Of a stretch of 5,861 nucleotides of DNA, positions 1 through 5,636 are shown piece by piece (position 1 is the stretch's first letter; each line of letters starts with the position of its first letter). Position numbers and translations under genes: made by a program. A model generated the notes under the pieces. That model had not been told where the DNA came from and did not search any database. It was given only the letters and a program-made list of their open reading frames with translations. The stretch is from the NCBI GenBank assembly GCA_004212135.1, contig RXIE01000022.1, forward strand, positions 1 to 5,861, written 5' to 3'. Origin of the DNA: Candidatus Methanophagales archaeon ANME-1-THS (GTDB lineage: Archaea > Halobacteriota > Syntropharchaeia > Alkanophagales > Methanospirareceae).

Positions 1-21
1 AATAAAATTACTCAAAATGTA

Positions 22-37
22 CAAAAGCTTATATATT
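22..37 (+). promoter_or_regulatory. Archaeal box A promoter of the glucan operon
   Basis: A purine-rich BRE-like stretch (ACAAAAG, 22-28) runs straight into a TATA box (CTTATATATT, 28-37). The usual archaeal spacing puts transcription start near 55-60, just ahead of the ribosome binding site at 58-65 and the ATG at 75, so the mRNA would have a very short leader. No other promoter-like element is visible before 5400, so this one probably drives all five genes. The position is inferred from the motif alone. Confidence 0.65.
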
Positions 38-44
38 GACAAGA

Positions 45-65
45 CCATCTCCTATTTGGAGGGGG
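45..65. promoter_or_regulatory. Imperfect inverted repeat over the start site (possible operator)
   Basis: CTCC (49-52) and GGAG (58-61) are complementary around the 5-base centre TATTT. The pairing extends outward as T48-G62 (a wobble, so not a DNA dyad pair), a mismatch at A47/G63, then C46-G64 and C45-G65. The repeat lies just downstream of the TATA box, at the expected transcription start, and its right arm is the ribosome binding site of the regulator gene. A dimeric winged-helix repressor bound here would block initiation, so autoregulation by the first gene is a reasonable guess. If transcription started upstream of 45, the same sequence could instead fold as an RNA hairpin hiding the ribosome binding site. 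Short repeats like this also occur by chance. Confidence 0.3.
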
Positions 66-74
66 AAAAAGGTT

Positions 75-578
75 ATGGATAGGTTTGAGGAAGAGCATAT
101 TGAAGCTGGTATCGGCACAGAGTACATCCATCCAGAAGTGGAAGCGTTGATTTTAGTGTCGACCTATGAAGCCCCGGTAAGATCAAAGCGTTTGATAGAG
201 AAGGTGCAAGCACTGGAAGATCTGTCAGAGCCTACGATTTACAACATCTTGAGAAACTTGGATGAACGGGGTTTGATTCAGAGGGTGGAAAAAAGTCGAA
301 GAAATGTTCAGTATAAACTTACAGAAAAGGGGCGTAAGATGGTGGAAGAGGAGCAATTAAAAGCGAGAGAAACCTTGTTGGCTGCGGTGAGAAACAGTCA
401 GGACTCGAAAGAGATTGTTTTTGATTTGATTTTAGAGGATGTTTTGAAGGACTTACCTGAGGAGTGGAGGGCTCCGGAGAAGAAAAAAAAGTTGAGAAGG
501 ATAGTGGAGGAAGAAATTGAAACGGCAAAGAAGAGGCTTATACGTATGAGTACGATCCTCTGGGAGGAAAAGAAATGA
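75..578 (+). CDS. PadR-like winged-helix transcriptional regulator
   Basis: This is a predicted cytoplasmic DNA-binding regulator of 167 residues. Residues about 20-92 form a winged helix: a first helix (PEVEALILVSTY), a second helix (SKRLIEKVQAL), a recognition helix around residues 52-66 (EPTIYNILRNLDERG) and a wing ending in a strand (NVQYKLTEKG). The pattern TIYNILRNLDERGLI followed by YKLTEKGRKM is typical of PadR-type and related MarR/PadR proteins. Residues about 86-167 are helical and highly charged (Lys, Glu, Arg), which suits a dimerisation coiled coil. The ATG at 75 is preferred because GGAGGGGG (58-65) precedes it by 9 nt. The upstream in-frame TTG at 36 overlaps the TATA box and would lie before the transcription start. 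The stop overlaps the next ATG by 4 nt (ATGA), so the regulator is translated with the pathway it probably controls. The ligand is unknown; the family call is fairly firm but PadR versus another winged-helix group is not. Confidence 0.75.
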   Translation: MDRFEEEHIEAGIGTEYIHPEVEALILVSTYEAPVRSKRLIEKVQALEDLSEPTIYNILRNLDERGLIQRVEKSRRNVQYKLTEKGRKMVEEEQLKARETLLAAVRNSQDSKEIVFDLILEDVLKDLPEEWRAPEKKKKLRRIVEEEIETAKKRLIRMSTILWEEKK

Positions 579-1963
579 AAGCAGTAATTTTAGCCGGGGG
601 TTTTGGAACAAGGCTTCGTCCCTTAACCCTAACGAAGCCGAAACCGATGATCCCGTTAGTAAATAAACCCGTGATAGAACATGTGGTTGACTACCTTGTT
701 TCTCATGGATTGAACGATATCGTAGTAACTACGACGTTCCATAAAGAGATGATCGTGGAGCATTTCCGGTATAGAAAAGATATACACCTTTCATATCCAC
801 CCGAGCCATACCCTCTTGGAACTGCGGGCTCGGTAAAAAATGCGGGATTAGATAAAGAGGCTGAACCGTTCGTGGTGATACAGGGTGATAATATCACTGA
901 TATGAACCTGCGTGGATTAATAGATTTTCACTGTGAAGCTGGTGGGTTGGTAACAATTGCTTTAACGCATGTTGAAGATCCGTGGAACTATGGTATTGCA
1001 CAGCTCGAAGGTAACGGCTACATTGAGAGATTCCATGAGAAACCTGATAAGGGGGAGTGTTTCAGCAATTTGGCGAGCACCGGAATATACGTAATAGACC
1101 CAAGGGCGATGGAATTTGTGCCTGAAAGAATACCTTTTGACTTTGCAAAAGACCTCTTTCATCTGCTTTATGTGAAGAAGAAAGGCATGATGTTCGGATA
1201 TGAGCTCAGTGCAGACAATTTCTGGGCGGATGTCGGCCAGCCTGAAGGGTATCTGAAAGCGATGGCATGGATGATGAAAAAAGTGAAGAGAGGTGTGGTT
1301 ATAGGAGACAATGGGGAGCTTAATGGCTCTGGAATAACAGGACCTACGGTGATAGGTGATGGTGTAGTTGTGGAAGAGAATTGTTCTATAGGTCCTAACA
1401 CGGTTTTATTTGACCATGTCTATATTGGAAAAAACTCGAACCTTGAACAGTGTTTCATTGGCGAAGGTACAATAACAGGAGAAAATGCCTGCATAAAGGA
1501 TGCAATCATTGGTGCTCACTGCGAACTTGGAAAAGACGTTGAAGTTCTTAACGGTAAGATATGGCCCTATATCACGATACCACACAGCACCACCGTGGAC
1601 AGTACCATAAAACGATTCGTCAGATTCATTGGAGACGAAAAGTATGAGGGAAACGGTGAGCATGAAGATTTATTACGTATCGTTTCGGATGAGGAAGCGT
1701 TTTACTTTAACATGCGCAAAGGAGGGAAAATCGTTCATACCGATTTTGTCGCTCATAATCTGAAAGAGTTCGTGGAGATATTTGATAAAATAGACCATAA
1801 AGCGATAGAATATCATCTCATGGAAGGCTGCAACGATTTCGCCGCGTGGATAAAAGATGTGTTCAGGGACCAGGACCTTGCAAACGAAGTTGCAGACTCG
1901 CACTGGTGGGATCTGAGGAAAAAATTGATTAGCACGATACAGAAGCGAATATGTGGGGGATAG
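575..1963 (+). CDS. Sugar-phosphate nucleotidyltransferase with beta-helix and C-terminal DUF5752-like domain
   Basis: This enzyme (462 residues) should join a sugar-1-phosphate to an NTP, giving an NDP-sugar and pyrophosphate. Residues 1-230 are the nucleotidyltransferase fold: LAGGFGTRLRPLT (6-18), KPKPM (21-25), LGTAG (81-85), QGDN with metal-binding Asp105 (103-106), EKP (155-157) and a second metal Asp in WADVGQPEGYL (217-227). Residues about 250-345 carry irregular hexapeptide repeats of a left-handed beta-helix (VIGDGVVVEENCSIGPNTVL, for example). Residues about 372-457 are an extra domain (FYFNMRKGG, NLKEFVEIF, IEYHL, NDFAAWIKDV) that resembles the archaeal DUF5752 family and is not part of standard enzymes of this class. 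The ribosome binding site GGGAGG (562-567) lies 7 nt before the ATG, which overlaps the regulator stop. Base and sugar specificity cannot be read from sequence. The two downstream glycosyltransferases make UDP- or ADP-glucose the likely product, but GDP-mannose or dTDP-glucose pyrophosphorylases share the same motifs. Confidence 0.85.
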   Translation: MKAVILAGGFGTRLRPLTLTKPKPMIPLVNKPVIEHVVDYLVSHGLNDIVVTTTFHKEMIVEHFRYRKDIHLSYPPEPYPLGTAGSVKNAGLDKEAEPFVVIQGDNITDMNLRGLIDFHCEAGGLVTIALTHVEDPWNYGIAQLEGNGYIERFHEKPDKGECFSNLASTGIYVIDPRAMEFVPERIPFDFAKDLFHLLYVKKKGMMFGYELSADNFWADVGQPEGYLKAMAWMMKKVKRGVVIGDNGELNGSGITGPTVIGDGVVVEENCSIGPNTVLFDHVYIGKNSNLEQCFIGEGTITGENACIKDAIIGAHCELGKDVEVLNGKIWPYITIPHSTTVDSTIKRFVRFIGDEKYEGNGEHEDLLRIVSDEEAFYFNMRKGGKIVHTDFVAHNLKEFVEIFDKIDHKAIEYHLMEGCNDFAAWIKDVFRDQDLANEVADSHWWDLRKKLISTIQKRICGG

Positions 1964-1970
1964 ATGCACT

Positions 1971-2321
1971 ATGACAATCAATGCCGAAGCGGAAATGAGA
2001 AGAAACATGGTGAGAAGAATAAAAGAGAAGAAAGAGGCGTTTTTAAAGCTCTCATCGAGTTTATTCGAGCCTGTTGGCAAGAATCCCTATTACCTGTTTC
2101 GAGGTAACCATACGAGCATAACTATAAGAAACCTGACCGATTTGAGAGATAACCTGGATGCATTTACCAAAGAGGAGGCTCACTGGCTTGCATCATGGTT
2201 AGAATATCTTGGCGATAACGAGTGCGCGGGTCAGATAAGAGGAAGGCCTGAAAAGTTCAAACACATCATTATGGAGCGATACAATGACTTGAGAGAATTT
2301 TACCCGCTGACCATAGCATGA
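1971..2321 (+). CDS. Small DUF5752-like protein of unknown function
   Basis: This is a soluble protein of 116 residues with no signal peptide or membrane segment. A basic helical N-terminus (1-30) precedes a region that can be aligned by eye with the C-terminal domain of the upstream nucleotidyltransferase: PYYLFRG (39-45) with AFYFNMRKGG, NLTDLRDNL (54-62) with NLKEFVEIF, and ASWLEYLGDNECAGQI (74-89) with AAWIKDVFRDQDLANEV. It lacks about 14 residues corresponding to the IEYH segment of the upstream domain, so it may be a shortened, diverged paralogue. I know of no function for DUF5752-like proteins; the position between sugar-nucleotide and glycosyltransferase genes suggests an accessory role in polysaccharide synthesis. 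The ATG at 1971 was chosen over the GTG at 1953 because GGGGGA (1955-1960) lies 10 nt before it and the GTG overlaps the previous gene. It ends in an ATGA overlap with the GT4 gene. That it is a gene is nearly certain; the family call is moderate. Confidence 0.7.
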   Translation: MTINAEAEMRRNMVRRIKEKKEAFLKLSSSLFEPVGKNPYYLFRGNHTSITIRNLTDLRDNLDAFTKEEAHWLASWLEYLGDNECAGQIRGRPEKFKHIIMERYNDLREFYPLTIA

Positions 2322-3487
2322 GAATAGCATTGTTTAGTTGGGAATCCTTGCACTCGATTGCAGTTGGAGGTGTTGCACCACATGTCACAGAGCTTGCTGC
2401 TGCTCTTCAAAGGATGGGGAATGAAGTGCATGTCTTCACAAGGATGGGAAATGGACAGCAGCATTATGAGGTGATAGATGGAGTGCAGTACCACCGCTGC
2501 CCTTTCGACTTGAATCCCGATTTCATGATGGAAATGAACAATATGTGTCGCTCCTTCGCTTACCACTTCTTCCAGATTGAGAATGTATCAGGCACCTTTG
2601 ACATCATTCATGGACACGACTGGATGACGGCGAATGCACTTGCGGAGCTAAGGAATGCAAGCGGCAAGAAGACCGTTTTCACGCTTCACTCAACCGAATA
2701 CGGAAGATGTGGGAACGTTTTTTACGAAGGGCAATCACGCCATATCAGAAACTTAGAATGGTATGGCGGATTCATCGCTGATAAAATCATCACCACTTCA
2801 GAAACGATAAAGAAGGAAGCGAAATGGATATACAACCTCGAGGACTGGAAGATCGCAATGATACCAAATGGCGTTTCGCCTCAGAAGTTCGCTGGGGTTA
2901 TTGACCCCTGGAGCGTGAAGAAATGGCATAGCGTTGGCGTTTTGGATCCAGTTTGCTTATTTGTGGGAAGGTTGGTCGTCCAGAAAGGAGCGGATTTGCT
3001 CTTAGAGGCAATCCCCGCGGTTTTAGCGGAATTCCCTCATGCGAAGTTCTTTTTCGTCGGTGACGGCTACATGAGAAGAGGTTTAGAACACAGAGCCTGG
3101 CAGCTCGGAGTCCAGCATGCATGCCGATTCCTCGGTTATGTTCTGGAGAGCGACCTCGTCAATTTCTATCAGGCGTGCGATATGGTCTGCATACCTTCGC
3201 GGAACGAGCCTTTTGGGATCGTTGCCCTAGAAGCGTGGGCCGCGGGTAAGCCAATTGTAGTAACTCATAATGGCTTCGATTACGTTTGGCACGATGTAAA
3301 CGGGCTGAAAGTATATGCCAATCCGAATTCAATCGCATGGGGAATAAAGAGCATATTTTCCAATTTCGAGAGGGCGAGGTGGATAGGCTCGAACGGAAGG
3401 AAGACTGCAGAAGGATTTTCATGGGATAATATCGCAAAAATGACGACGGGAGTTTATGAAGAAATCATGGGATGGTCGAAGATATGA
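2318..3487 (+). CDS. Retaining GT4-family glycosyltransferase, glycogen-synthase-like
   Basis: This cytoplasmic glycosyltransferase (389 residues, usual length for GT4) has the GT-B fold. The N-terminal acceptor half has the glycine-rich loop GGVAPHVTELAAAL (17-30), typical of GT4 and GT5 synthases, HGHDW (98-102) with a conserved His100, and TLHSTEYGR (122-130). The C-terminal donor half has LFVGRLVVQKG (214-224) with the phosphate-contacting Arg218 and Lys223, FVGDGYMR (246-253), and the EX7E motif EPFGIVALE (Glu297 and Glu305), which marks retaining enzymes. There are no membrane segments. The start overlaps the stop of the previous gene (ATGA) and no clear ribosome binding site precedes it, so translation probably depends on reinitiation. 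Its stop overlaps the GT3 gene in the same way. Likely substrates are UDP- or ADP-glucose and a glucan, possibly as a priming or maltosyl-type synthase alongside GT3; another hexose or acceptor cannot be excluded. Family is firm, substrate is inference. Confidence 0.87.
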   Translation: MRIALFSWESLHSIAVGGVAPHVTELAAALQRMGNEVHVFTRMGNGQQHYEVIDGVQYHRCPFDLNPDFMMEMNNMCRSFAYHFFQIENVSGTFDIIHGHDWMTANALAELRNASGKKTVFTLHSTEYGRCGNVFYEGQSRHIRNLEWYGGFIADKIITTSETIKKEAKWIYNLEDWKIAMIPNGVSPQKFAGVIDPWSVKKWHSVGVLDPVCLFVGRLVVQKGADLLLEAIPAVLAEFPHAKFFFVGDGYMRRGLEHRAWQLGVQHACRFLGYVLESDLVNFYQACDMVCIPSRNEPFGIVALEAWAAGKPIVVTHNGFDYVWHDVNGLKVYANPNSIAWGIKSIFSNFERARWIGSNGRKTAEGFSWDNIAKMTTGVYEEIMGWSKI

Positions 3488-5394
3488 CAATGGAAGAGGT
3501 ATTGCTGGTTGAAGTATCAACTGAGGTGTGCAATAAAGTAGGCGGGATATACGGCGTACTCGCTTCAAAGGCGGACGTGATGATGGAAAAATTCCCAAAC
3601 TACCTGACTGTTGGACTGTACAACCATGCGACATCACCACACGATTTCTTGCCGAAGACACCGCCTAACGAGATTGATAATGTGCTCAGAACACTTTTAA
3701 ATGATACTATTCGGACGTATTATGGGAGCTGGAAAGGAGGAAAAAACGCTCCCTGCATTTTGTTAGATATCCATGATTATATGAACCGGATGGCATCGGA
3801 TGATAATTATAACAAAACTATTTTGGGTGCCTCTTCAGATCGCCGGGATAATATCCTCCCGATATATTATGCTATCAAAAGAAGGAACTGGGAGCACTTC
3901 AGGATTGATAGCTACACTGCTGATTATTTTTACAATGAAGCGATTACATGGTCAGAAGCGGTAGGCTATCTGATAGAGTTGTTATTAAAAATACCTCTGT
4001 ATAAGGATAAAAAAGCGGTGGTCATCGCGCATGAGTGGTTATCGGCGGGTGTTATATTCAGGAAAAAGGTATTTGACCTGCCTTATCGTACCATCTACGT
4101 TACCCACGCAACATCGCATGGAAGAGCGGATAGCGCTGCAGGCGTTAATGTTGCGATGAAGGTTCGAGAAGCGGGTTTGGCAAAAGGTCTGGAAACAACG
4201 GTAAGCGCTTACGAAAGGGGTGTGCAGGCAATTCACTTCACGGAAATTGCAGCTGCAAAAAATAGCGATCTTTTCGCCGCAGTATCACAATCAGTTGCAC
4301 AGGAAGCCGCATACTATCTCGGCAAAGCACCTGATAGTATTCTGACAAATGGCATTTGGATGCCCGAAGGAAAGGACTTCGGAGATATTCTCAGTATACA
4401 CTCGGTGCATAGGGAAATGATACGGGAATTTATGCAGGCGGTTCTCTCCCCATACTGTAGTGTGAAGGGTTGTATGATGAGGCAGGAGAGTTTGATTGTA
4501 ATGACCTCCGGAAGATACGAGTTTGTGAACAAAGGTTTTGACCTTTATATCAAAGCGTTGGCCAAGTTGAATGAAGAACTGCGAGGCATTGAAAATGCCA
4601 AGCCGATATATGCGTTCATGCTGGTGCCTTCACGGACGAAAGGATTGAATGAAAATGTGTTGATGGCGACCTCACAGTATCGCAGGCTGAGAAGCATGAT
4701 GGGACCTGTTTCTGAATATATCAGCGAGATACTGACACAGGCAATCGCACAGAACGATCGGTCTATTAAGGATAAAAACATAAAAGAGCTGCTCAGCAAG
4801 GATATAACGATGGAGGAAATTTTGGAGGATGCTTTTGAGATCCCTGAAACGTTGGAGAGAGATGAATTCCCCCCAATTGCAACGCATGATTATGATTATG
4901 AGAAAGACCCCATGATGGACTTGTGTTGGCAGTTAGGGCTGAGAAATAGGGAAGAGGATAACGTGAAAGTGATGATTATACCATCGTATCTCAGTGCGAA
5001 CAGACGACCACTGTATTTGAGCTATCTGGACTTTGTGAATGGTTGTGATGTTGGCATATTTCCCAGCAGATACGAGCCGTTTGGGTTAACACCAGTTGAA
5101 GCTGCGATAAATGCTTGCATAGCAGTCACGAGTGACCTTTCGGGATTGGGTTTGGAACTCAAGGTTATGGGCAAGGGTGATGAGAAGGATGGGATTTTTG
5201 TGCTGCCGCTTATGAATAAAAATGATGATGAGATTACCGATGCTTTGAAAGATTTCTTGATGCGTTTGATAGAAATGCCGTACGAGGAGCTACTTGCATT
5301 GAAAAGGAAGGCGTATCAATTGGCAGGGAGTTTCTCATGGCAGGAGAAGATCGAAAACTATGTCTCTGCGGTTGAAAAGGTAGTTTATCGCTAA
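3484..5394 (+). CDS. GT3-family (eukaryote-type) glycogen synthase
   Basis: This enzyme of 636 residues should transfer glucose from UDP-glucose to the non-reducing end of glycogen. It follows animal and fungal glycogen synthase along its length: EVCNKVGGIYGVL (14-26), AHEWLSAG (182-189), THATSHGR (207-214), VSQSVAQEA (267-275), SGRYEFVNKGFD (342-353), FPPIATHDYDY (462-472) and the catalytic EX7E motif EPFGLTPVE (Glu531 and Glu539) followed by SDLSGLG. The fit to GT3 rather than bacterial GT5 is strong. It lacks the long phosphorylated N- and C-terminal tails of animal enzymes, and the arginine-rich helix that binds glucose-6-phosphate there is mostly replaced here (about 601-619). In-frame ATGs stand at 3472, 3484 and 3490. 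The one at 3484 is preferred because it gives the same ATGA overlap seen at two other junctions of this operon and follows a weak GGGATGG (3469-3475) by 8 nt. It is the last gene of the operon, with an oligo-T run 2 nt after its stop. Confidence 0.9.
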   Translation: MTMEEVLLVEVSTEVCNKVGGIYGVLASKADVMMEKFPNYLTVGLYNHATSPHDFLPKTPPNEIDNVLRTLLNDTIRTYYGSWKGGKNAPCILLDIHDYMNRMASDDNYNKTILGASSDRRDNILPIYYAIKRRNWEHFRIDSYTADYFYNEAITWSEAVGYLIELLLKIPLYKDKKAVVIAHEWLSAGVIFRKKVFDLPYRTIYVTHATSHGRADSAAGVNVAMKVREAGLAKGLETTVSAYERGVQAIHFTEIAAAKNSDLFAAVSQSVAQEAAYYLGKAPDSILTNGIWMPEGKDFGDILSIHSVHREMIREFMQAVLSPYCSVKGCMMRQESLIVMTSGRYEFVNKGFDLYIKALAKLNEELRGIENAKPIYAFMLVPSRTKGLNENVLMATSQYRRLRSMMGPVSEYISEILTQAIAQNDRSIKDKNIKELLSKDITMEEILEDAFEIPETLERDEFPPIATHDYDYEKDPMMDLCWQLGLRNREEDNVKVMIIPSYLSANRRPLYLSYLDFVNGCDVGIFPSRYEPFGLTPVEAAINACIAVTSDLSGLGLELKVMGKGDEKDGIFVLPLMNKNDDEITDALKDFLMRLIEMPYEELLALKRKAYQLAGSFSWQEKIENYVSAVEKVVYR

Positions 5395-5396
5395 TA

Positions 5397-5402
5397 TTTT
5401 TT
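5397..5402 (+). terminator. Oligo-T termination signal of the operon
   Basis: Six consecutive T residues begin 2 nt after the TAA of the glycogen synthase gene, with further T tracts at 5430-5434 and 5438-5441. Archaeal RNA polymerase terminates at oligo-T tracts on the coding strand without needing a hairpin, so this cluster is a plausible staggered terminator. Readthrough into the downstream reading frame cannot be ruled out. Confidence 0.5.
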
Positions 5403-5408
5403 GTTGTG

Positions 5409-5418
5409 TATAAGTATA
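5409..5418 (+). promoter_or_regulatory. TATA-like box ahead of the small membrane reading frame
   Basis: TATAAGTATA resembles archaeal box A and would place a transcription start near 5436-5442, about 11-17 nt before the ATG at 5453. The upstream bases (TTGTTGTG) are not the purine-rich BRE expected of a strong promoter, and AT-rich intergenic DNA easily produces such matches. Confidence 0.3.
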
Positions 5419-5423
5419 GTTTC

Positions 5424-5472
5424 CTTCCATTTTTACCTTTTCTAAGGACAATATGGAAGAAGTGGTTGTCCT
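5424..5472 (+). repeat. Two interleaved perfect 7-bp inverted repeats
   Basis: CTTCCAT (5424-5430) is complementary to ATGGAAG (5453-5459), and AGGACAA (5445-5451) is complementary to TTGTCCT (5466-5472). The arms alternate, so in RNA the two stems would form an H-type pseudoknot or compete as alternatives. One stem contains the start codon of the 35-codon frame and the other contains its ribosome binding site. The repeats are plainly visible; a regulatory role is a guess, and chance pairing is possible. Confidence 0.35.
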
Positions 5473-5560
5473 ATCGGTTATTCTCTTTCCCTTTCTTCTC
5501 TTCTACACTTTGCTCAGGGTGTATCCTTCTGTAGGCATCAAGATATCCAAACATTCCTAA
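5453..5560 (+). CDS. Possible single-pass membrane microprotein, 35 residues
   Basis: This short frame (35 residues) starts MEEVVVLSVILFPFLLFY and ends with a basic, polar tail, RVYPSVGIKISKHS. Residues about 4-21 are almost entirely hydrophobic, long enough for one transmembrane helix. Two glutamates lie before the segment and Arg, Lys, Lys and His after it, so the positive-inside rule predicts a cytoplasmic C-terminus. AAGGA (5444-5448) precedes the ATG by 4 nt, slightly close but usable, and a TATA-like box lies at the right distance upstream. I recognise no family. It stands alone between the glucan operon and the transposase-like gene. Against it: T-rich DNA readily yields hydrophobic frames, and the region could be noncoding flank of an insertion sequence. 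Confidence 0.33.
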   Translation: MEEVVVLSVILFPFLLFYTLLRVYPSVGIKISKHS

Positions 5561-5601
5561 CTAAGTGGTATGTCTATCAAGGTTGTTCTCTTTTTGACCG
5601 A

Positions 5602-5614
5602 AAAGTATAAATAT
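5602..5614 (+). promoter_or_regulatory. Box A promoter of the transposase-like gene
   Basis: AAAGTATAAATAT combines purine-rich BRE-like bases with a good archaeal TATA box. The usual spacing predicts transcription start near 5632-5637, at or almost at the GTG start of the following gene, so the mRNA may be leaderless. Copies of TGACC flank the box (5595-5599 and 5614-5618); their meaning is unknown. Confidence 0.55.
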
Positions 5615-5636
5615 GACCTCGTGAATAGGGTGTTTT

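Noticed and set aside
36..74. N-terminal extension of the regulator from TTG at 36
   Set aside because: The TTG overlaps the TATA box and precedes the likely transcription start, while ATG 75 has a strong ribosome binding site 9 nt upstream.
1673..2080. 135-codon open frame on the minus strand across the nucleotidyltransferase and small-protein genes
   Set aside because: It lies wholly antisense to two well-supported genes, has no recognisable domain, and its hydrophobic, Phe- and Leu-rich composition is what the complement of lysine- and glutamate-rich coding sequence gives.
2898..3661. Several minus-strand open frames opposite the GT4 and GT3 genes
   Set aside because: They are low-complexity shadows of coding sequence with no domain, promoter or ribosome binding site.
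5395..5636. Left terminal inverted repeat of the IS630-type element
   Set aside because: Only one end of the element is in the window, so no repeat pair could be matched; the short inverted repeats here pair locally and are not evidence of an element end.
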